Shown here: positions 47,809 to 59,035 of the stretch, one piece after another | Layout of the letters: the number at the start of each line of letters is the position of its first letter | Position numbering within the stretch: position 1 is the stretch's first letter | DNA from: Tetraselmis striata | Taxonomy: Eukaryota; Chlorophyta; Chlorodendrophyceae; Chlorodendrales; Chlorodendraceae | Assembly (NCBI GenBank): GCA_006384855.1 | Contig: VCJN01002849.1 | Span: forward strand, 62,001 to 126,000 | Reading direction: 5' to 3' | DNA length: 64,000 bases | Notes under the pieces: model-generated | The model's input: only the letters and a program-made list of their open reading frames with translations | Told to the model about the DNA's origin: nothing | The model's database searches: none | Made by a program: the position numbers and the translations under genes

Positions 47809-49805
47809 ATGGGTGGCGACACCGTAAACCGCGGGGTGCTTCAAGCGTTTGAGAAGTACCAGAAGGAGCGGGTCGCGTTCGTTACCACGGTTGCCGAGAT
47901 GGCGAACCGTCCTCAGGTAAAAAAAGTCGCTCCACCGAAGCGCTCTCGCCACGCGCATGGCCCGCAAGGACTTTGTAACTGCCTCGTGTCCCGCAACGCT
48001 GCGTGCAGCTTGCGACTGTCCTACTCTGCCCTTGCGGACACACATGTGAATGAGCGCACTCGATATCAATCCTCTCTCACCCCACTGCGTGTGTGCTCTA
48101 ATTCCAACATGTTCGTCGAACGGCGCAGAACATCGAGGCTTTGAAGAACGCTGGCGCAATGGCCCTCCTTCGGCCTCTGCTCATCGACAACGTCCCAAGG
48201 TGAGTCATAAATTGTGAATCGGGGTAGCCTATCTTGACACTTTCCAAGCGGGGTTCAGGTTTGTGATGGCAACATGTCAAGATCCTGAGTTACGGTCCAA
48301 ACGCCGTGCAGCATCCAGCAGTCTGCAGCCTTGGCGTTGGGTCGTCTGGCGGGATATAGCGATGACCTGGCGGAGAGCGTGGTTCAGAACGAGATCTTGC
48401 CGCAGCTGGTACAGTCTACACCCCATTTGTTGCAATCTTCCATGTTGTGCATTCTCCCTCCAAACTGGATGTGTTTCAGTATTGAACTCTTCACATGTCC
48501 ATCTGACATTTGGGTATTTTTTCGCAGGTGTACTCTCTCGCGGAGCAGAATCGCTTCTACAAGAAGTCTGCTTGCTTCTGCCTGCGCTCCGTGGCCAAGC
48601 ACTCGCCGGCCCTCGCTCAAGCCGTGATTGACTGCGGAGCTCTTGATAGCCTGGTTACTTGCCTGGAGGAGTTCGACCCCGGTGTCAAGGAGTCTGCGGC
48701 CTGGTGTCTTGGTTACATCGCTGGCCACAACAGTGACCTGGCCCAGCAGGTGGTGGATGCTGGTGCCGTTCCGCTGCTGGTCCTCTGCGTTCAGGAGCCC
48801 GAGCTGAGCCTGAAGCGTATTGCGGCCAGCTCCATTTCAGACATTGCCAAGCACACCCCCGAGCTAGCTCAGGCTGTTGTGGATGCTGGCGCTGTCTCGT
48901 ACATCGCCCCGCTCGTCACCAACCAGGATGACAAGCTCAAGCGCCAGATCTGCTGCGCGCTTGCCCAGATCGCAAAGCACAGCGTGGATCTTGCAGAGGT
49001 TGTGGTTGAGGCTGAGATCTTCCCCAAGATCCTCACCTGCCTCAAGTTTCCTGACGAGATGGTCCGCAAGCATGCCGCGACCGTCATCCGCGAGGTGGCC
49101 AAGCACACGCCAGAGCTGGCCCAGCTGGTGGTATCAAACGGCGGCATTGTTGCGCTTGTTGACTACATCTCTGAGTCGCGTGGTAACAACCGTCTTCCGG
49201 GAATCATGGCCCTGGGGTACATTGCAGCTTTCTCAGAGACCCTGGCGCTGGCAGTCATTGCCGAGAAGGGCCTGGTGCCCCTCACTGGCGCCTTCCAAGA
49301 AGAGCGGGAGGATCACATGAAGAGTGCTACCGCCTGGAGCCTTGGTCAGATCGGGAGGCACACTCCGGATCACGCCAAGGCCGTGGCTGACACCGGCGCC
49401 CTGCCCCTCATGATCGAGTACGAGGCTAACCCTTCAAGCAGCGAGGATTTGAGGACCAAGAGCACGCGTGCCATGAAGGCCATCGTGGCCAAACTCACTC
49501 ACCTGCCAGCTCTGGATGCCATGGTCAACAACCCCACACCTATGCCAGAGTCTGTCATGAAGCTTGCGCTGGAGCAAATCGGCCGCGTGCTGGCAAACGA
49601 TCCACCGGCGCGCCCAGCGTTTGTTCGCAGCGGTGGTCTGGCTGCTGTCCAGCGGATGGCGGAGGCTCCAGGCGGCCGGCTCAAGGAGGCAGTCGAGATC
49701 ATCAACAGCAACTACGACGAGCAGATCGTCAAGTACTACAGCCCCTCGTACAGCCAGGCTTTGCTGGAGGAGTTGGAATCCAAGAGCCAGGTTGCCGCTG
49801 CTTAG
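47809..49805 (+). CDS. PF16: Axonemal central-apparatus protein PF16/SPAG6, four exons
   Basis: PF16 is an armadillo-repeat protein of the C1 microtubule of the ciliary central pair, needed for its stability and flagellar beating. Exons 47809-47916, 48129-48199, 48312-48408 and 48528-49805 close in phase and give 517 aa (SPAG6 is 509, Chlamydomonas PF16 566). The N-terminus RGVLQAFEKYQKERVAFVTT, then ILPQLVYSLAEQNRFYKKSA, LEEFDPGVKESAAWCLGYIA, VPLLVLCVQEPELSLKRIAA, SVDLAEVVVEAEIFPKI and GQIGRHTPDHAKAVAD match the family across eight ARM repeats. The C-terminus EQIVKYYSPSYSQALLEEL is diagnostic. Its presence shows the organism builds motile cilia with a central pair. Confidence 0.96.
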
Positions 49806-51419
49806 TGGAAAAGTACTCATACTAGAAATGTGAATGAACTCGTCTCACAATATTGACGTCCTTTCTGGGCATCCATACGCATTGTTTTACAATTGGAAAT
49901 CAATAGGCTTTGCACCTTCTCGCGGTATACTGCTGCATGCCAGAGGCAGCAGCATCCCCAACTGGCGTTGCTCATGCAAAAGTGATTGATACTGCTGGCC
50001 TTTTGTTTGTAGCAAGGACATAACCAGGGCAGGGTTGACTTGAATCACAAAGAATGTATCCAAACACATGGCTTTGAGGCCAATATCCTTCGACCCAGTC
50101 TTCAACGAACCTCACAGAACTGGTGCTGCCGTGACTGCATGCACACCTGAGTTTGCTCTCAACATGTATACGCCCAAAATGCGTATTACTATATGTTGTG
50201 CTTACAGTCACGTCGGCATTAATAAGCGCCATTCTGTGCAATTATTGCGATTCTGCTGGGCCAGGGACTGCGTGGCGTGCAAACAGCAAATAGCATCCTT
50301 GTCGTCCGCGTATTGCAATTGGTATGTTTAGTCTGTCGGTTCGAAATCTGCAGAAATACCTTGCAACATCAACAACTAGCCATCATCCTATACTTCACAA
50401 TTATTAGGCTGGATGGCTTGCAGGTACTTATGTGGACGCGTTGTCTGTAACATATATGTACTGATGGCATTACATTTGTTGAGTTACTACTTTGCACACG
50501 CCTATCGGAAATTTGGTGATACCTATGCACAAGCTAGCTGGACAGGTCAAAGAGGATGCGTGAACAGCATACGTGCTATCGTGAATGTCGTAATGTACAT
50601 CCTGCACACATGCTCACAGTCACAACGGGTGCATCTTGGGTGCATCAGCGACCACCGGCCAGGCTACCTGCCAAATGCAGATGCGCCGTCATGCCTGGTA
50701 CATGGCAAACACAAGCTAGACGACCGTCAATCACCCGACACAACACGAAAAAACACCGACGCGATATGCATGGATTGCTCCTGCTTCTTGCTTATGCTGC
50801 TGCTTCCGCCGAAACGTATCAGCACATCGCGCGCAATGTTCGTAGGCATCAAGCACCATACAGCTTATTTATGATGCGAGTACCTACGTATTGCGCAGGG
50901 GCGCGAACCCAAGACCAATCCGGTTCCTTGCGAGCCCTTCTCAATGTGCATTGACACCCGCAACACCTGCAGGCTTCAGGGTGGGGTTGAATGAAGAGAG
51001 CGATCTCCATCTCGGGCGGTTATTCCCCCACGTTGTGCCCTGAGAGTGTGAGCCACGGGGCCCACTACTGTGGGTACGGGGTACTGGGTGGGTATGTGTA
51101 CTGCTGGAGTGGTTCTAGTGATGCCAAATACCCGCCCGCATCATATTATGCAGCGTCATCATGCAGCACACTGTTGGGCTCAGGAGCAATATTTTATCGT
51201 ATTATGTTCGTGACATCATCGTTTTGATAACGTTTCACCGCTTTGCGGTTCCGGTATCGTTATGTTGCCTCTAGCTGGATCTGCGTGCATGACGGATAAT
51301 AATCGTCGTATTCGTCAGGCAAGAGCACGTAGTTCGGGGTACGGGTACATGTAGTACTTGTAGTACCGCGCACCGATGAAAAGGACACTACTGTCGTAGC
51401 GACGACCAACCTTACTACT
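49806..51419. other. Intergenic, no gene seen
   Basis: AT-richer 3' flank of PF16. Open frames are short and unconvincing. GTAC-rich clusters (GGGGTACGGGTACATG) lie near 51337-51370. Confidence 0.5.
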
Positions 51420-51826
51420 GGATTTTACTGGGAATGGGAAAATTTTCCAGCTATGGCGTTGGGCCCTCCCTCACATTGCCTTCTTTGTTGCACATGTATC
51501 GCACTCCCGAAATGCTTTGCTCCGCGGGTTGGGGCTTGCCCCAACTCGCATGACTCGAATGGGCCGACGCCGAAACGGGTAGGGCGGACCTTTCGTGGTC
51601 AGTGCCGGGTATTTTGATGGCGGTGTTTTAGACGGTGATCCAACAGTGTGGGAAATTCCATCACTGGCCTTCAGTTAGGCTTGCAGAATGCTTCGGCAAT
51701 TTGCTTGACCACAACGGAGCGCGCCTACCCAGGGCTTTCCGTAACTGGATTGCTGCCCAAACGGCCGTCGTAGAGACACTGCAAGGGTTTCACTGGTGCC
51801 AGTCCTGTCCCGAGGGCGAGGAAAAA
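51420..51826. mobile_element. TIR element, third copy, left end missing
   Basis: Matches about 31486-31887 with scattered differences and ends CCTGTCCCGAGGGCGAGGAA. The left inverted repeat is absent. The sequence just after it (ATTACATGAGCTAGC, about 51849-51863) also occurs next to the copies at 31 kb (about 31171-31185), but on the other side. Confidence 0.6.
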
Positions 51827-53001
51827 TACAGGTACTGTCACTAAAATAATTACATGAGCTAGCTGCAAAAGGCGATATCAGAAAATAACAGGCGATAACA
51901 GGTACGGTACTGTTACTGTTACTGGTACTGGCAGTCGCTAGTTGTTTCGAGTTCGAAAAATTTAAATTTGAATATCAAACGGAGCCGTGGATATCGCCCC
52001 GGGCCCGGCCCAAGCGGGCCACGCCCCGCCGTCCGGGCGCCCGAGTCCTGCTGGGCTGCTGCTGGTTCCTTCTGCTGGAGGTCCCGAAGCCGTTTGGCCA
52101 CAGCAGGATTACTGGCGAGGGCGTGTCGTGGTAATGAAGCCGGGTACTTGTTCCATCACGTTATTCCAGCGCCGCTCGAGGATCAGCAGAGCAGCGGAGA
52201 GGCACGGGACCCTTGTGTGAGGTTGAGAAAGTTTCGTCTCGGGTGAAATCAGTGGCGGCCTTGCAACGGGTACGAGTACCTGTAGCTGTAGCGACGTAGC
52301 GACAACCAGATGCCGGTACGGTCCAACCAGCACATACCTACAGCGCGTCGTTGCTTTCGGAGCGCGGCGGTAGAAATATTTGGTCGGTACCCAGCAGAAC
52401 CAGTAGTCGCTAATACGGCCTCGGGCCTCCCAGTCCTCGCCTCAGCGATTACTACCGCACGCGGCAAAACCCATACGCCAGCGTAGTCAAGCTCGGCACG
52501 GCTTTTTTATCGAACGTTTGCAGAACGCGTGAGGGGCAGCACTGGCCGGAATCCCCGCATCTTCAAGGGGGGGGGGGGGGGGGGGGGGGGGGGAGGGGGA
52601 GGGGGGCGAGTAGATATCAGCGCCTGATTGTACGTGTAGGAGCACCTGAGCTAAGCACAGTAGCGCACTCTCTGGCCCCGCGGTCCAACACGTCAGCACG
52701 AGCGCTGGTCGGGCACACGCAACATCGCAGCCTGGCGAACGCAGCGTGCGCCCGCACTCGGTCAGCAGACCGGCGACGTCATGCAGCACAGCTTTAGACG
52801 TTGCCGATCTCCAAGTCCTGCTGCTGTTTATCGGTGCGTAACTCTTTGACGGCCAAGTTACGGCCAAGAGGTTGGTGATAACTGCGCGGTCAGTAGGCCC
52901 GCTTCAGATTGACCGACATCAGCATAGCGTGCTGATTTTATGCGCGCTGCTGCTTCTCCGCATCCCCGTCCGCCGCTCATCCATAATTGCAGGTGAGGAC
53001 G
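51827..53001. other. Intergenic with a 27-base poly(G) tract
   Basis: Contains GTTACTGTTACTGGTACTGG-type short repeats near 51905-51935 and a poly(G) run at 52567-52593. No gene is seen. Confidence 0.5.
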
Positions 53002-56000
53002 ATGCCGACCAAACTGAAGGTGTCGAGAAAGCGGGCCACGAGTGGGCCTAGTCCTGCGGGCCTCTTCGTGAACTCGGCCGTGACCTCATCCCTCCCGACA
53101 AGAAAGCCCAGCGCGGTGCCGATGGACGACGACGGCTTCTGGGATAATGACGACGATATTCTGGCGGTTGCGCCACCTGTGTGCGTCCCTCAGCCCGTCT
53201 GCATATTTCTGGGAAGGCTCCTTGCGCTTGGAGTACGCACTTTGGAGCTTGGTGGCCAGGATTCGCAGCCTGGGCATTTCATTGAATGGTGCGCGCCGGC
53301 TGTGTTTATAGCAAGAAGGCAAAGCCCGACTTCTTAAAAACAATTATGAAGAAGAACCAGAAAAAGGTTGCGGGTGTGCACGAAGCGCAGCAGGAGCTGG
53401 AGGCCGCGGTGGCTGACGATTCGGAGGAGGAGCAGGATGATTTGCCGGCGACTGCCAGCCAGGAGGTTCTCGAGAATAACTGCCGGCAGATTGAGGAGAA
53501 GGCTGCGGCGCTGGATGGCGGCAGTGGCATTCAAGCACCGCCGAGCACGGAGAGGGTGCTGCTTCCGGCAAAGGTAGGCACTCCCTCATGCGCTCAAGGC
53601 ACTAAACAGGCTTTCCCCACGTGCCTCCTAAGCGGCGTGTCGCTCTGCTGCTGCTCGTAGGGCGTAACCTTCACACCCACCATAGACGAGGACTTTCAGC
53701 GCATGGCGACGGCTGCCGGAGGCCATGCCGTGGAAGCCAGCGAGCTCCCCACGCCAGGGCAGGTGTTTGAGCGCTTACTGCTCTCCGGGAGTCTGCGCAC
53801 TCTGTACTTCAGGTGCGGCCTGAGCGCGAGCGCCCCCCTGCATGCCTTACGGTGGTGCCGCGCGCTGCATCGTGGTATCGCCGGCGCATCCTTGAGCTTT
53901 GAATTCTCTGTTGGGCGCCTGCCAGGACCAAGCCGGCTACGGAGCCTATCATGAGGTCGCTCTTTGAGTGCATATACCTGCACGCCAACTGCGTGGTAAT
54001 GGTCACGCCCCCGGCGCACCCAGCGTGAATGCACACCAGCCGTGCACCCCTGCACCGCTGCTATGCATGCTCACTCTGCCTGGTTGCTTGATTTCCAGGT
54101 TGCCAATGCTGCGTACGAATGCCTGGCGATTGTCTTCGGAGCCTCCGACCACGGATCAGGACTGCACCGCCACGGCGCTCGCCATCGCAGATGGGCATCC
54201 ACGCTGCACGGAACCATCCCCATTGCACACGGTGAGTCTACTGTCCACAGCACTGCACCACTTTGGCACGCGATTGCTGAGCGCGGCACTGTCATTGTGC
54301 TGTTTCCGCCTGTATAACAGCATGCTGACTCTGGTAATGAGTTTCTGGCAGTGGCATGGAGCCCCTCTGCAGACGACTATGGCGCCGCCCTGGAGGCATG
54401 CGGGCTGCCCAACAGCCACCCCAAAGCGCCCGCAAAGCAACGGAAGGGCAAGAAAACGGCTGCAGGCGACGGACAGGTACGTGCATCACCAGGCGCAGTT
54501 TTGGGGATAGCCCCTAGGCTGTGGCTCCAGGATTTAGAGTTCCCTGAACACCTGAAATTCAGATGAAGGCGGCATGCTCCATCTAGCAGCGTTTGTCATG
54601 CCGAGTAATTGGGTGTTTTCCTGTTATTTTTTAATCCGAAATGATATCAATTTAGAATAAGTTGCGGATTACATCGCATTAACAACCCCCCCCCCCCCCC
54701 CCCCCTTGTCTGTCCCTGCCACGCCAGCAGGATGCCGAGGCCGCGGAGTTTGCGTCCGAGACGGAAGCCACCGACGTCTCCCTTTTCAGGCTGAAGCTTG
54801 TCCTGCGGCTGCTGGCGCTGCACTCCGCCAACAAGAGGGGTGGGTACGACGACGAAATCGTCCGGCTGCTACCGTCTCTGCTGCGTCTGCACCTGGACCC
54901 GGCCGCGGCGGTGTACTACCAGGATCTCCAGGTAAACGACCAGACCAAGATGGACTCGACATACTGAGAATCGCTATTTTGACTCGATCCCAATGTCGCT
55001 CTGATGCGGCGCGGGGCACTGGTCTGCTGAGATGTGCAGCGCTATTCCAAACCGTCACCGCCGCAAAGCACAGCAGTTGAGAGGTTGCTACAAGCGTATC
55101 TGCCTCGGTTTGTGAGGGGGACGAACGCACATCAAACTCCTATGGCTAGTACGTAACGGCAGTGTCGTCAACCGGGGAGCCACACTGTGTGCGCCGGTTT
55201 CCAAAAGAACGTGGACCCGCTACACGCATTTCCGATGGTGGGGTGTGTTCAGACCCCGCTCCCCGGGGGACCCTACCCCCCTGCCGCCTGCCCTGCGCGC
55301 AGCCCTGTGCAAACACGTCTAACAACATCGTGGCGTTTCTGCCTCCCGAATTCCAGCCCCGCCCCACCCCTCTTTAGTGGCTAAAGGACACCAGTGTCTC
55401 GGCACCATCACTTGCCCATGAGTGATCTCAGGGACTGACATCACCAAGAACCGCGTCTGCTGCCGCAGGTGACTGTCGCGTCCATTCTTGAGGCCGTGAA
55501 CGACAGGGAGTGGCATGCATCTGCCGGAGCCATCGCCGCTCAGACTGCCGGTGAGGCCCGGAAGCTGCTCTTCCCTATGCTCTGCGTACGGCAACCGCGC
55601 TCTGGACACATCGCTGTGCACTGCTGCTTTTGACCCCCCCCCCCCCCCTGAACGGAGAATAAGAAAGAAAAATTGATGTTATAAATTAACATTGTAAATA
55701 CAATGCAGTTTAATCGGCACTTGATGTGATAAATTGAAATTTATCGAAATACACCGAATATGGCACGGAATAATTTTGCAAACTGCGGACCCAATTTGAA
55801 CGCGACGGGTATGCAATGCGTTTGTTAGTGCCACCCTCACGAGCCGCAAAGACGAGCCACCGTAGGGCGCTACTGACGGCATGCTCCTCGTGGGCAGGCC
55901 TGGGGCTGTCGCACGTGGGCGCTCTGCACGTGCTGCAGCAGCTGCCGATTCATTCCGCCCGAGGCGCGGACCTGCAGCGGCTGTCCGCGATGCTGGCCCT

Positions 56001-56615
56001 GCGCCGAGTCCTCGCCGACGCCCCCGGTCTCAAGCTGCCCAAGAAGCTCTCGGCGGCCGACGGCGCAGACATCTCCAAGGGCCTCGTGCACACGGTGGAG
56101 ATGCTCGGGGGGGACGCCGCCGCGCTGGCCAAGGCGGCGCAAAATGCAACGACATCCGAGTCGTGGAACTTTTGGTCCGTCATTTCTGCGGTGCAGTTTG
56201 CCGACATGGTCCTGTGGAGGCCTGCTAAGGCCTCTGTAGGTACGTAGGCCGGGTGCACGCAGTGCTTGTTAGCCTCCATGATTCACCATTTTAATCGTTC
56301 CCTTGTTATATCATATTATGTGAGTATTTATGCCGTGTCTTGGTGTTTTTATCTATTGCCGGTTTAACCCATTGGGCCGGGGCCGCATTGACACCCCCGG
56401 CAGCGAAGTCGATCTGAGAGGCAGCTGCTGCTGTGCGCAATGCAGATGGAGACTCGGAGCAGGCCGGCGCGATCCGGAGATGGTCCGAGTTTTTGCAGAT
56501 AATGGGCAGGAATGTGCGGACCATCACGCACGATGAGAGCCAGAACAGGGCCAAGCTTCTCATCTCCGAGGTCTCGTCGTACTATGACTTCATCCGGAGG
56601 AACGACTTCCTGTGA
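53002..56615 (+). CDS. Ten-exon gene, 571 aa, tentatively SLF2/FAM178-like
   Basis: Exons 53002-53180, 53312-53573, 53661-53812, 53926-53995, 54099-54231, 54352-54476, 54731-54931, 55469-55550, 55898-56239 and 56446-56615 close in phase at all nine junctions. The N-terminal 150 residues are basic then acidic and disordered (PMDDDGFWDNDDDIL, ADDSEEEQDDL). From about residue 165 comes a helical region: PTPGQVFERLLLSGSLRTLY, TEPIMRSLFECIYLHANC, VANAAYECLAIVFGA, LFRLKLVLRLLALHSANK, ISAVQFADMVLWRP and a C-terminus WSEFLQIMGRN...LLISEVSSYYDFIRRNDF. The SGSLRTLYF...TEPIMRSLF pattern recalls the C-terminal domain of SLF2/FAM178 and its plant relative ASAP1, which recruit SMC5/6. That assignment is from memory and weak. 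A basic Lys-rich loop (KAPAKQRKGKKTAA) interrupts the helices. The exon 1 donor (GT|GTGCGT) was chosen by phase. Confidence 0.75.
54686..54705. repeat. Poly(C) tract before exon 7 acceptor
   Basis: Twenty C on the coding strand ending 25 bases before exon 7 (54731), at the polypyrimidine position. A 15-C run lies in intron 8 at 55634-55648. Confidence 0.9.
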
Positions 56616-58260
56616 TGGCATCTGGCGTCTAAGGCCCTGAACAGCGTGAATTTGCCGCTGCGCCGCCTGCGTGACCTGCAATCGCACATGTCCGGATGTG
56701 TCCCAAAGGGTCTGGATGTCAATGAATGTGCCGCAAAAGTCGATGTTTAAGGACGCAATTCCCTCCGCACTCTTTGCCCAGTAGATGTGAAATGATGCGC
56801 CCATTGGCGTACTACGTCAGGCATGAACAGTGTGTGATTTGCATGATGCCCCCCCCCCCCCCCCCACCAGCAGCAGTAGCATCTCCACAATTGCATGTTT
56901 ACACCGCGAGTGGTGCGTAGCGGTTTCTTCAACAACATCAGCTCGGCGTCCTTTGGAAACACCACCGCTGTATACTTCGGGCTTTGGCACCGACCTGGCG
57001 AAGCAGGAGCGCCACGAACCGCTCATCAGCAGCACAGGATGAGACAGCAGCCGGGCGCTGGAATCAATTCACAAATAAATGGTTCTTATCATACTGTATT
57101 TATTTGCTTGCGCGGTCTCGGTATACACATCTCCGCGTCAATGCATCGCTGTTCGACGTGTGCCTGGAGCAACTCTGCATTTCACGTGTGACGTCCTCCA
57201 AAAGTCGGTCCGTTGTGTTCTGCCAGTAAATCCACATCTGCAACGGGGCAGAAAGTGCTGATACTCACAAAATGCTGATGTCATTTGTGGGTCCAGGTAG
57301 TTGCAAGTACTAATGAGGGTACACGAGTGCTTGCCCAGGCAAAGCATGCAACATGTTTTTTTGTTGTTTTAGGTAGGGGTTCCGACACAATTGTGTAGAA
57401 GAAAATAGCTATAGGAAAGCGATTGCCTTTCGAATGCCCAAAACCAAACCAAAAGGTCGCTACATCGCAAAAATCATATGATCTGGACTAGCCGGTAGTC
57501 AGCCTACCCAAAGCCTCTTGTCGGTGCGCCGGCACTCGCAGCCAGGTATGGCCGTATACAGTCGCATCAGCGACATGGGGGCGGTCAGATGATAAGACAG
57601 CAGCATCTGGCAATGTGGTAGTGAACATGCTGGGGCTGCATATAGAGAATATTACGCCAGGCGCCCAATGAAAGGCATAAGATGCTCGCTGAGGAACTCC
57701 AAGTATCTCCACTGGGGCAGCAGTTATTGTTCGGCCACAGTAGTCATCATTGCACTCTTATTCATATGGGTTGTAGATGGCAGATGCCCTAATACCCTAA
57801 CGCCGGAGCCAAAAGGGGGACAGGTAACGGTTACAGGAAAGAAGGATACTATGGGAAGGCACTCGTGAACGGTGACATAGCTATGGTAGTACTCATGGTG
57901 ATACTGTAAACCGATGTAATCACAGCTTTGTCTACATCTCGTCTATTTGAGTATCTACGGTACCATGTTTTTCGGTATTGGATCGCCTCCGTATGGCCAT
58001 CTACCCATTCATGTAGGGTTTCCCTGCTACATGCCAAGCGTCGCTAGAGCGTAGCCCATAGATGTTCTGCAGTGGCGCTGTGCTTCGTTCCTAGGGCTAT
58101 CCCCGCTCTGCATGATAACGGTATTTTTCTGACCTTCTTTCAAAGCCACCCTCGTTCTGACACGTGTCGTTCAGTTAGGGGTCTGCGGAATTTCTCGAAT
58201 GTGACATATTGGGCTACTTTGAGGTGTTCTCAACGTTTGCTTTTTTCAGTAGGGCGAACC
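56616..58260. other. Unassigned, possible minus-strand exon near its start
   Basis: On the minus strand about 56800-56620 encodes ASFHIYWAKSAEGIASLNID and FCGTFIDIQTLWDTSGHV, which reads like protein, possibly the end of a gene converging with the 53-56.6 kb gene. I could not link further exons. A poly(C) tract lies at 56849-56865. The rest shows nothing. Confidence 0.3.
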
Positions 58261-58261
58261 G

Positions 58262-58755
58262 GGGGTGCGTCACCACACGAGCAAACGGGGCGTGGAGCTG
58301 CCACCTTCCTCAAATTGCGCGGGACAATAAGATGTGACGGTGAGGACCGTTGCGTGGCACCTCCCAGACATCACGACCTCCATCCATGCACGGCAGTTCC
58401 GGGTGCCCCTCCCGGGCCGCTTGATGGGTGAGTTCAATGTCGATAGTAGGGGCCATGACGGCGACAGGGGGTGAGCAGGTAGGGCGGTGTCATCAGCGGC
58501 AGCTCATGCTGGTGACTGGTGAGTTACACCACACGAGCGAATGGGGCGTGGAGCTGCCACCTTCTTCAAATTGCGCGGGACAATAAGATGTGACGGTGAG
58601 GACCGTTGCGTGGCACCCCCAAGACATCACGACATCCATCCATGACCGGCAGTATCAGTTGCCCCTCCCGGGCCGCTTGATGGGCGGGATTAATTTCGAT
58701 AGCAGGTTGGGCGGTGTCACCATCAGCAGCGCATGCTGGGGACTGGTGAGCGGGC
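58262..58755. repeat. Tandem duplication, unit about 240-260 bp
   Basis: Unit 1 (about 58268-58520) and unit 2 (about 58526-58755) share CACCACACGAGC, GGGGCGTGGAGCTGCCACCT, AATTGCGCGGGACAATAAGA and CCCCTCCCGGGCCGCTTGAT in the same order, with scattered substitutions and small indels. Confidence 0.85.
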
Positions 58756-59035
58756 TAAGGGATGCCTTCGTCCGCAGCACATGCTGGTACATCCAGGCAA
58801 GATTGAATGAATCCCGGTTCTGCTCGAGGAACACCAACAGCCACGGGTTGTGCCTCTTGAAGCGCAGCGCATCTAGACCAGTAGGCACGCCACGTACACC
58901 GGCGTCATTTGCATTGACATCATGCAATGCGCCTGCTTTGGCATGCTGGCCGCCCAGAACCAGTTCGCTTGGCTGGTGGATGGCAGCGGTCCGCGGAAAC
59001 CTTGAATGACATGCGGCGGGAAGGCGCATGCTCAC
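58655..59035 (-). CDS. Possible coding exon, unrecognised
   Basis: An open minus-strand frame encodes VRGVPTGLDALRFKRHNPWL and LVFLEQNRDSFNLAWMYQHV, which have ordinary protein composition. The opposite strand is also open for part of this stretch. It overlaps the second unit of the tandem duplication. No family recognised and no splice partners found. Confidence 0.25.
   Translation of the reverse strand: MSMRLPAACHSRFPRTAAIHQPSELVLGGQHAKAGALHDVNANDAGVRGVPTGLDALRFKRHNPWLLVFLEQNRDSFNLAWMYQHVLRTKASLSPLTSPQHALLMVTPPNLLSKLIPPIKRPGRGN

Noticed and set aside
50880-50960. tRNA-like T-arm sequence on the minus strand
   Set aside because: No matching acceptor, D-arm or anticodon arm could be drawn.
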